This document shows, in pieces, positions 1 through 5,227 of a DNA stretch of 5,378 nt; the stretch's first letter is position 1; each line of letters starts with the position of its first letter. A program made the translations under genes and the position numbers. The stretch spans positions 1 through 5,378 of the forward strand of contig JALPXT010000082.1 in assembly GCA_023271485.1 (NCBI GenBank), read 5' to 3'. This stretch comes from Dehalococcoidia bacterium. Its GTDB lineage: Bacteria > Chloroflexota > Dehalococcoidia > SZUA-161 > SpSt-899. The notes under the pieces are model-generated. The model was not told the DNA's origin and searched no databases. It was given only the letters and a program-made list of their open reading frames with translations.

Positions 1-2
1 GA

Positions 3-629
3 GGAGTGAACCTGGAGGTTCCCCAGGGCGATCTGCTGGTAATCAGCGGCCCCTCAGGGAGCGGCAAGACTACCCTCCTGAACCTGATCGGCGCCATCGC
101 CAGGCCCACCTCGGGAGATGTCTTCCTGGAAGGCAAGGCCCTTTCAAAGCTCTCTGATGGAAGGCTGGCCGAGCTGCGCAACCATAAGATCGGGTTCATC
201 TTCCAGAGCTTTGCCTTAATCCCGGTTCTCTCGGTCTACGAGAACGTAGAGTATCCACTTCTATTGTTGGGAACAAGCCGCAAGGAGCGACAGCGCCGGG
301 TCATGGACGTCCTGGGGGAGGTCGGCCTTGGGGAGCTTGCCAGGCGGAGGCCAAATGACCTCTCCGGGGGGCAGCATCAGCGGGTGGCGATCGCCCGTGC
401 CCTGGTTACCGAGCCCAGACTGGTGCTTGCCGATGAGCCGTCGGCGAACCTCGATTCCGAGACAGGGGATGAGATTATGAAGCTCATGGCCCGGCTCAAC
501 AAGGAGCAGAAGGTGACCTTCATCGTGGTCACCCACGATCCAGTAGTGAGCCGATACGCCAGCAGGATCGTCCATATCCGCGATGGACGACTGCTGAATG
601 AGGGGGTGGAAACCCGTGCTTGTGATTAA
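3..629 (+). CDS. ABC transporter ATP-binding protein, LolD/MacB type (5'-truncated by window edge)
   Basis: Nucleotide-binding subunit that hydrolyses ATP at the inner face of the cytoplasmic membrane to drive an FtsX-type permease. Counting from the GTG at position 6, all family motifs are present: Walker A GPSGSGKT (residues 15-22), Q-loop Gln67, signature LSGGQ (119-123), Walker B LVLADE (139-144) with catalytic Glu144, and H-loop His177. Family members have roughly 20 more residues before Walker A (A-loop and first strand), and the frame stays open to base 3, so the GTG at 6 is probably internal and the gene begins outside the window. The tail overlaps the permease start by 14 bases, which implies translational coupling in one operon. 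The short form and the permease beside it fit the LolD/MacB/FtsE-like group; the substrate cannot be read from the sequence, so no gene symbol is given. The family call is firm; the exact role is inference. Confidence 0.93.
   Translation, partial: GVNLEVPQGDLLVISGPSGSGKTTLLNLIGAIARPTSGDVFLEGKALSKLSDGRLAELRNHKIGFIFQSFALIPVLSVYENVEYPLLLLGTSRKERQRRVMDVLGEVGLGELARRRPNDLSGGQHQRVAIARALVTEPRLVLADEPSANLDSETGDEIMKLMARLNKEQKVTFIVVTHDPVVSRYASRIVHIRDGRLLNEGVETRACD
601..606 (+). promoter_or_regulatory. Ribosome binding site of permease copy 1
   Basis: AGGGGG lies 9 bases before the GTG at 616 and inside the ATPase coding sequence. It decides the start in favour of 616 over the ATG at 598, which has no such spacing. 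The counterpart at 1868-1873 lies 8 bases before the GTG at 1882. Confidence 0.65.
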
Positions 630-1824
630 GCTGGCCTTACGCAACCTCTTCCGCAATCGGCGGAGGACGATCTTGAGCCTTTTACTCATCGCTTTGGGAA
701 CAGCGGCGCTATTTCTTTTCCGCGGCTACAATGTGGATGTCATAACCGCGATCAAGGATAGCGCCATTGATCGACTTGGCCACCTTCAGATCGCAACAGA
801 GACTTACTGGGAAGAGGAGCGTTACGGGTATGATTATCTGATCTCCCCGGAGGTCGTCGCCCAGGTAAAGGAGATCCTGGCTGAGGAGCATCAGGCGGTA
901 TCCTACACCGCTAACCTCAGGCTGGAGGGCCTTATCGGAACGGAGTTGAAGGGCACGTCCTTCTGGGCCTTCGGAGTAGAACCAGCCAATCCCGTCCCTG
1001 ATCTGGAGATCAAGGGGGGCCGCCGGCTTGAGCAAACGGATCTAGAAGCGGTGCTCATTTCACCCTTGCTTGCCGAGAGACTGGACGTAGAAGTCGGTCA
1101 CTACCTGATGGTGACTGCAAGGACCGTCCATGGGGATTTTAAGAGCGGCAATGTCAAGGTCGTAGGGATCTACCGCCCAGCAGGAGCCATCAGGGACCGG
1201 GCAGTGATCACCCCTATCGCCTTTAACCAGATGATGCGTGAAACAGATCGTATTGGGAGGATCGTGGTCAAGCTCGCCGACCACGGTGCCACAGAAGAAG
1301 TCGCCCTGAGGGTGCAAAGGGTCCTGGAGGAGAACGACCTGGCAGGCCTTAGGGTCAGGACCTGGGAGGATCTGGCGGGGTTCTACCATCTGCTGGCGCT
1401 GTTCTTAAATAGCGTCTTCGGATTTATCGGCCTGGTGATCTTCTTGTTGGTACTCTTCAGCGTCCTTGAGGCGCTGACCATGGCCTTCTTTGAGCGGATT
1501 CGGGAGGTGGGCACTGTTCGGGCAATCGGGACCAGGCGCCATCAGGTCTTCGGGATGTTCTTGAGCGAGGGTGTGCTTCTTGGCCTCTTCAGCGGCCTTC
1601 TGGGAGTGGCCCTGGGATGGGGAATCGCGTCTCTCATCAACGCCGCCGGGCTCACCTACACACTGCCCATAGCCGGCGAGAGGCTGCCCTTCCGGATCGC
1701 ATTGGGATTGGATGTAGCCTGGGCGCCGTTTCTCCTTGCCCTGGTGGCGACAACGATCTCCGCCATCTATCCCGCCTACCGGGCGGCTAAGCTTGAGATA
1801 GCGAGCGCACTGCGATTTGTTTAA
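616..1824 (+). CDS. FtsX/MacB-type ABC transporter permease, copy 1 (intact)
   Basis: Integral membrane permease of 402 residues, a normal length for LolC/LolE/MacB-like proteins. Layout: basic N-terminus RNLFRNRRR, membrane helix 1 (about 18-37), a large extracytoplasmic MacB-type domain (about 40-255), helix 2 (about 260-290), a cytoplasmic coupling stretch ERIREVGTVRAIG (293-305), helix 3 (about 313-341), helix 4 (about 370-388) and the typical FtsX ending YPAYRAAKLEIASALR. An ATG at 598 is in frame, but I prefer the GTG at 616: AGGGGG (601-606) lies 9 bases before it, and in the tandem copy the matching ATG runs into a stop while the GTG is kept. It partners with the overlapping ATPase. 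Whether it moves lipoproteins (Lol), peptides or drugs (MacB), or acts in another way is not decided by the sequence. Confidence 0.9.
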   Translation: MLVIKLALRNLFRNRRRTILSLLLIALGTAALFLFRGYNVDVITAIKDSAIDRLGHLQIATETYWEEERYGYDYLISPEVVAQVKEILAEEHQAVSYTANLRLEGLIGTELKGTSFWAFGVEPANPVPDLEIKGGRRLEQTDLEAVLISPLLAERLDVEVGHYLMVTARTVHGDFKSGNVKVVGIYRPAGAIRDRAVITPIAFNQMMRETDRIGRIVVKLADHGATEEVALRVQRVLEENDLAGLRVRTWEDLAGFYHLLALFLNSVFGFIGLVIFLLVLFSVLEALTMAFFERIREVGTVRAIGTRRHQVFGMFLSEGVLLGLFSGLLGVALGWGIASLINAAGLTYTLPIAGERLPFRIALGLDVAWAPFLLALVATTISAIYPAYRAAKLEIASALRFV

Positions 1825-1831
1825 GCAACTT

Positions 1832-1864
1832 GTGAGCCGATATACCAGGAATAGACAACTCTGA
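1832..1864 (+). pseudogene. Scar of the ATPase gene 3' end
   Basis: This remnant sits between the two permeases. GTGAGCCGATATACCAG (1832-1848) corresponds to the ATPase codons around Val-Ser-Arg-Tyr-Ala-Ser at 546-562 (15 of 17 bases), and GACAACTCTGAATG corresponds to 586-600 with one mismatch and one missing base. Too short to encode anything. It shows the breakpoint of the duplication lay inside the ATPase gene. Confidence 0.7.
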
Positions 1865-1881
1865 ATGAGGGGGTAAAACCC

Positions 1882-2937
1882 GTGCTTGTGATTAAGCTGG
1901 CATTACGAAATCTCCTTCGCAACCGGCGGAGGACAATCTTGAGCCTTTTACTCATCGCTTTCGGAACAGCGGCCCTATTTCTTTTCCGTGGCTACGGTGT
2001 GGACGTCGCTGCCATGACCAGGGAAAGCGCCATCCGTCAGGTGTGGCACCTTCGGATCGCAACAGAAGCTTTCTGGGACGGGGAGCGTTACGGATATGAT
2101 TATCTCATCGCCCCTGAGGTCCTTGCCGGGGTTAGGGAGATATTAGCTGAGGAGCCCCAGGTGGTCTCCTACACCACTGGGCTTAGCCTAATGGGCCTTC
2201 TCGGAACAGAAGAGAAGGGCACAACGACCTTCCTTGCTATCGGAGTAGAACCGGGTAATCCCGTCCCTCCCCCAGAGATCAAGGAGGGCCGCCCGCTGAA
2301 AGATGGTGATCTGGGAGCAATGCTCATTACACAAGACCTGGCAAGGGAACTGGGCCTTCAACCCGGTGATAACCTGGTGGTGAAGGCAAGAACCATAGAC
2401 GGACTCTATCATGCCGCCAATGCGGAAGTCGCCGGGATCTACCACGTGCCCGGTCTTGGGGGCAACATGGTGATCGCCCCTGTCTCCTTTAACCAGATGA
2501 TGCGTGGAACAGACCGTATCAGCACGATCGCCGTCAAGCTCGCCGACCACGGTGCCACCGAGGAGGTCGCCCTGAGGGTGCAAAGGGCCCTGGAGGAGAA
2601 CGACCTGGCAGGCCTTAGGGTTAAAACCTGGCAGGAGCTGGCAGATTTCCACCATCAGTTGGTGCTGTTTTTGAATCTTATTTTCGGATTTATTGGTCTG
2701 GTGATCTTTGTGTTAGTATTCTTCAGCGTCCTTGAGGCGCTGACCATGGCCTTCTTTGAGCGGATTCGCGAGGTGGGCACTGTTCGGGCAATCGGGACCA
2801 GGCGCCATCAGGTCTTCGGGATGTTCTTGAGCGAGGGTGTGCTTCTTGGCCTCTTCAGCGGCCTTCTGGGAGTGGCCCTGGGATGGGGAATCGGGTCTCT
2901 TATCAACGTCGCCGGGCTCACCTACAACTCCCCATAG
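1882..2937 (+). CDS. FtsX/MacB-type permease, copy 2, truncated by frameshift
   Basis: Tandem paralogue of the permease just upstream, collinear at a fixed offset of 1266 bases up to about 2925. The GTG start at 1882 has AGGGGG (1868-1873) 8 bases upstream; the ATG at 1865 is followed by TAA three codons later and cannot be used. It keeps helix 1, the extracytoplasmic domain, helices 2 and 3 and the coupling stretch (residues 293-305). At residue 349 the reading TAC-AAC-TCC-CCA-TAG replaces copy 1's TAC-ACA-CTG-CCC-ATA: one base is missing, and the protein stops at 351 residues, lacking helix 4 and the C-terminal motif. As read it should be non-functional or badly folded. A sequencing or assembly error, a recent mutation, or rare ribosomal slippage would each fit. 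The extracytoplasmic domain differs most from copy 1, as if its substrate or partner contacts had diverged. Confidence 0.75.
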   Translation: MLVIKLALRNLLRNRRRTILSLLLIAFGTAALFLFRGYGVDVAAMTRESAIRQVWHLRIATEAFWDGERYGYDYLIAPEVLAGVREILAEEPQVVSYTTGLSLMGLLGTEEKGTTTFLAIGVEPGNPVPPPEIKEGRPLKDGDLGAMLITQDLARELGLQPGDNLVVKARTIDGLYHAANAEVAGIYHVPGLGGNMVIAPVSFNQMMRGTDRISTIAVKLADHGATEEVALRVQRALEENDLAGLRVKTWQELADFHHQLVLFLNLIFGFIGLVIFVLVFFSVLEALTMAFFERIREVGTVRAIGTRRHQVFGMFLSEGVLLGLFSGLLGVALGWGIGSLINVAGLTYNSP

Positions 2938-3089
2938 CCGGCGAGACGCTGCCCTTCCGGATCGCATTAGGATTGGATGTAGCCTGGGCGCCGTTTCTTC
3001 TTGGCTTGGTGGCGACAACGATCTCGGCGATCTATCCTGCCTATCGGGCAGCTAAGCTTGAGATTGCGAGCGCACTGCGATTTGTTTAA
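2934..3089 (+). pseudogene. Out-of-frame C-terminal segment of permease copy 2
   Basis: After the stop at 2935-2937, the other reading frame continues with IAGETLPFRIALGLDVAW and then helix 4 and the ending YPAYRAAKLEIASALRFV, matching residues 352-402 of copy 1. It terminates with TAA at 3087-3089. Compared with copy 1, the changes are nearly all at third codon positions (for example CCC/CCT, TAC/TAT, ATA/ATT), with about two amino-acid changes (Arg to Thr and Ala to Gly). The frame was therefore under selection until recently. There is no start codon with a ribosome binding site at the break, so it would not be made on its own. It belongs with the preceding entry as one broken gene. Confidence 0.8.
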
Positions 3090-3449
3090 TGTTGGACGGC
3101 TCAAACTCGTCACTTGCGCTGTTCCAAGCCGTTCTCAATCCAGGTGCAGAGCCGCCAAAGCAAATTGTGGTTGTAACCCTTGATCGAATATGCCCATTAG
3201 TACCAAAACGTAACTACTCAGGTTCAAGGTTCAGGGGTTCACGGTTCAAGGGTTCCCCTGAGGGGTCACCCCGAAGGGTTAGACCGATGAAAATTGAACC
3301 GTGAACCTAATAACCACCGAGACCGCCGAGTATTCGAAAGAATTCGTATTATGTCCAGGCATAGAGTGCCTTAAGAAAGTCAAGTATATAATTTTGGGCA
3401 TAATTCCCCTGTGACCTCCTGAGCACATTTTTTGAGGAGGCCTGGATAA
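3090..3449. other. Intergenic stretch without a supported gene
   Basis: From 3090 to 3220 I see no recognisable gene; a small open frame starting at 3089 (TAATG) has no ribosome binding site and runs into the GGTTC repeat. 3313-3330 is two tandem 9-mers, ACCACCGAG and ACCGCCGAG, of a style common in intergenic repeats. A perfect TATAAT stands at 3387-3392 on the + strand without a matching -35. CCTCCT (3415-3420) pairs with AGGAGG (3435-3440); read on the - strand this stem extends by a G-U and a G-C pair. The left end of the IS110 element should lie somewhere in 3308-3449. Confidence 0.5.
3221..3307. repeat. GGTTC-rich repeat with 14-bp perfect inverted repeat
   Basis: Five GGTTC units at 7-8 base steps (3221-3255) lead into a palindromic structure. 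GGTTCACGGTTCAA (3236-3249) is the exact reverse complement of TTGAACCGTGAACC (3294-3307). The 44-base interior holds CCCC-TGA-GGGG-TCA-CCCC (3255-3272), which can fold in two mutually exclusive small hairpins. No T-tract follows on either strand, so it is not a typical intrinsic terminator. It looks like a dispersed intergenic palindromic repeat; it may still act as an mRNA 3'-end stabiliser for the operon upstream. Confidence 0.7.
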
Positions 3450-3712
3450 TCTGAGATGGAGTTGGCAAGTTTTGTTACCCGAAGTGCCTTTGGGGTTCAC
3501 TGCCCGGTTAAGGTGCCCTCAGAGCCTAATCCTGGCCGCAATACGGGGTGTTACCCCAAGGTGCCTAAGCGAGGTTGAGGGATGCCACAGGGAGTATCTG
3601 TGGCCGGGCAGGAGTATCCAATCTATGCAGCGAGGTTTGGCCGAAGCCAAGAGCCTTATGGAATTTAGTGGAATCCCCAGCCCGGGCCACAAAACTGGTC
3701 TCCCATCTCAGA
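3450..3712 (-). ncRNA. Candidate structured RNA beside the IS110 transposase (possible bridge RNA)
   Basis: Nested complementary segments define a long folded region. Outer helix: TCTGAGATGG (3450-3459) with CCATCTCAGA (3703-3712), 10 bp. Next: AGTTTTGT (3468-3475) with ACAAAACT (3689-3696). Then CCCG (3478-3481) with CGGG (3683-3686), and TGGGGTTC (3491-3498) with 3671-3679, 8 pairs and one bulged base. Inside is a junction: CTGCCCGG (3500-3507) with CCGGGCAG (3604-3611), enclosing CCCTCA (3516-3521) with TGAGGG (3576-3581), hairpin GGGGT-GTT-ACCCC (3545-3557), and CCACAG (3585-3590) with CTGTGG (3598-3603). A further hairpin TTGGC-CGAA-GCCAA is at 3637-3650. The region starts 23 bases beyond the transposase stop, where IS1111-type IS110 elements encode the guide RNA. 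The strand is inferred from the transposase and from several flanking pairs that become G-U on the - strand (3460/3702, 3477/3687, 3482/3682, 3483/3681); some other pairs favour the + strand, so strand is not settled. The structure is seen; the bridge RNA role is inference. Confidence 0.5.
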
Positions 3713-3735
3713 ATGGAACTGCTCTTGTTATGGAG

Positions 3736-5160
3736 TCAAATACCCTCCTTTCGGATAGATTGGAAATGTTTCTTGGCAGAGGCGACATACTCTTCAATGC
3801 GATCGGAGGCTTGACGCTGAATGAGAAAGGCCTCAATCTTGGCCAGGGGGTCTTTACTTATGCCCTGACCATCAGGTGGCTGAAAAGACTTCCGATCTTT
3901 GATCATCCAGAAGGCCACCCGCATAAATCGAGTGGTAGCAGCGATACAAGCACAATCTTCCGACTTCCCACGCTCTATCAACCGATTGGCGTGGGAGGCA
4001 AAATAGCCATTGTGCTTCATAAGGGCATTGCCAATGTTAACGCTGATGTAACGCAGGTTTCTGGAGCCTTTTTTGGAAATGGGATGATTGGTCGACTCTC
4101 GGTCTGCCGACTGGAATCTGGTGGAATCAAGCCCGGCAGCTTTAATGAGGGCACGGCTATTAGGATATTGTTCAAAGGGGGTAATCTCTCCGGCAAATTC
4201 TCCCGCTCGTATTGGGCCAATATAGTCAATGCTGAGGAGCAATACTGCTGGTATGTGAACTAAGCAGCCAAGCAGTTCAACCTCCAGCTGGGAGATATTC
4301 CCTGAGAGCTGTTTCAACTCCAGAAGGAGTGACTTAAGAATCTCTTGTCGTGTGGAACTAGCAGGGGAATATGAGTTAAGTGATTGTTTAGTCCACCTGA
4401 TGAGATGATGGCCGTCTTCCGGTGAAAGACGACGTCCACGACGACGGAAGAACTCTACTATGTAACGTGGTCTTAAGCGAGAGATTAGGTCAATATGCGG
4501 ATATTTGGCAAAGAATTCCAGGGAAGCAGAGTGCCAGAGGTGAGGATTCTTGAACATCTCAATCTCAGCGATTCCCGGGAGCAGGTTGTCCAGCATTACA
4601 TGAACTTTGTTCTTCAAGGCAGTTTGGTGCCGAACCTGGAAACGTCTATAACGACAGAGTTCACGCAAGTTTTCCCAGACTGGTTTCTCGGGACGATATA
4701 TGGTTCCATAGCCACTGAGTAGGGCTTGTCCGATAGATCGCAGGTCAAGGTCATCGGTCTTAGACCAGGTAAGGCCAGCCTTACGACATTGGGCAGTTGA
4801 GAGTGGATTGAGAACGAAGAGGTTCTCATAGCCAAGTTCATAGATGCTGGCGGCAGGCTTCTTGTAGTAATGGCCAGTGGCCTCCAGGCCAAGAAGTATT
4901 TTTTCAGCCTGTTGTTCTCTGGAGACCCTGGAGATGGTATTATGCAGGAAGCTGATGCCTTCATGGCTACTATGGAACTCAAATGGCTGTTTAAATATAG
5001 TGCCAAAGTAGTCAGCCATTAGAGCTCTGTGGTAACTTTTGCCAATTTCGATGGGTACAATCATGACTTTCTCTAAATCACTTGATCTCAGATTCTCAGC
5101 GAAGAGACTCCCCTTGTTTCCACCGATATGCTGTGCTATTCTCTTATTGCTCTTTGCCAT
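3736..5160 (-). CDS. IS110-family transposase (DEDD / Tnp_20 serine recombinase-like)
   Basis: 474 residues. Catalyses excision and insertion of its element through a RuvC-like DEDD domain and a C-terminal domain with a nucleophilic serine; members of the family are directed by a structured RNA made by the element. N-terminal domain: MIVPIEIGKSYHRAL (33-47) in place of the usual Asp-containing strand, GLEATG with Glu93, KTDDLD with Asp136 and Asp139. C-terminal Tnp_20 domain: IDYIGPIRAGEFAGEI (311-326), AAGLDSTRFQS with the putative catalytic Ser351, then ISKKGSRNLR (361-370). It is longer than many family members, with about 30 residues before the first motif and a C-terminal tail after about 420. 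The ATG at 5158-5160 has AAGGAGG (5167-5173) 6 bases upstream. The frame is intact over its whole length. The oddity is Glu38 (codon GAA) at the position of the first catalytic Asp. Visibly more AT-rich than the ABC genes, as expected of an acquired element. Confidence 0.93.
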   Translation of the reverse strand: MAKSNKRIAQHIGGNKGSLFAENLRSSDLEKVMIVPIEIGKSYHRALMADYFGTIFKQPFEFHSSHEGISFLHNTISRVSREQQAEKILLGLEATGHYYKKPAASIYELGYENLFVLNPLSTAQCRKAGLTWSKTDDLDLRSIGQALLSGYGTIYRPEKPVWENLRELCRYRRFQVRHQTALKNKVHVMLDNLLPGIAEIEMFKNPHLWHSASLEFFAKYPHIDLISRLRPRYIVEFFRRRGRRLSPEDGHHLIRWTKQSLNSYSPASSTRQEILKSLLLELKQLSGNISQLEVELLGCLVHIPAVLLLSIDYIGPIRAGEFAGEITPFEQYPNSRALIKAAGLDSTRFQSADRESTNHPISKKGSRNLRYISVNIGNALMKHNGYFASHANRLIERGKSEDCACIAATTRFMRVAFWMIKDRKSFQPPDGQGISKDPLAKIEAFLIQRQASDRIEEYVASAKKHFQSIRKEGI

Positions 5161-5166
5161 GATACG

Positions 5167-5173
5167 CCTCCTT
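5167..5173 (-). promoter_or_regulatory. Ribosome binding site of the transposase
   Basis: AAGGAGG on the - strand lies 6 bases before the ATG at 5160. This near-perfect Shine-Dalgarno sequence fixes the start and indicates efficient translation once transcribed. Confidence 0.8.
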
Positions 5174-5198
5174 GAAGGTTATTGGGCTAACAACCTCA

Positions 5199-5227
5199 AC
5201 TATACCTTCTCAAGGGTATCTGGTAAA
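5199..5227 (-). promoter_or_regulatory. Candidate sigma-70 promoter of the transposase
   Basis: On the - strand TTTACC (5222-5227) and TATAGT (5199-5204) are separated by exactly 17 bases; the hexamers match the consensus at 4 of 6 and 5 of 6. Transcription would begin near 5192, leaving a leader of about 30 bases that contains the AAGGAGG site. ATACC (5202-5206) and GGTAT (5215-5219) form a small inverted repeat over the -10 and spacer that could be a protein site. Confidence 0.45.

Larger units (their letters stand above)
546..1824 (+). repeat. Tandem duplication, unit 1 (ATPase tail plus permease)
   Basis: The first unit runs from the last 28 codons of the ATPase gene through the permease. 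It pairs with 1832-3089. Similarity is patchy: near-identical stretches (about 1264-1365 and 1455-1656) alternate with clearly diverged ones, mainly in the extracytoplasmic domain. Confidence 0.85.
1832..3089 (+). repeat. Tandem duplication, unit 2 (ATPase scar plus permease copy 2)
   Basis: The second unit starts 8 bases after the stop of permease 1. Its first 17 bases match 546-562 with two mismatches, and 1854 onward matches 586 onward, including the TGAATGAGGGGGT ribosome-binding segment. The 23 bases between these anchors in unit 1 are reduced to 5 here. Confidence 0.85.

Noticed and set aside
598..615. ATG at 598 as start of permease copy 1
   Set aside because: The matching ATG in copy 2 (1865) hits TAA after three codons and is out of frame with the gene, while the GTG start with AGGGGG before it is kept in both copies.
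2926..2937. Programmed -1 frameshift site
   Set aside because: The sequence AAC-TCC-CCA-TAG is not a standard X-XXY-YYZ heptamer and I see no clear stimulatory structure after it; mutation or error is more likely.
3096..3132. ACGGCT (3096-3101) pairing with AGCCGT (3127-3132) as operon terminator
   Set aside because: Only 6 bp with a 25-base loop and no following T-tract.
3089..3304. Small 71-codon + strand frame starting in TAATG after the permease
   Set aside because: The stop-start overlap is tempting, but there is no Shine-Dalgarno site, no known motif, and its second half is the GGTTC repeat, giving low-complexity RFRGSRFKGS.
3713..3745. Own - strand promoter for the structured RNA: TTGACT overlapping the transposase stop
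   Set aside because: The -35 is good, but no acceptable -10 is found at 16-18 bases; read-through from the transposase is simpler.
3472..4263. Open frame of 263 codons on the + strand
   Set aside because: It lies antisense to the transposase and runs through the structured region; the translation has no recognisable domain and no ribosome binding site. It is a shadow of the transposase frame.
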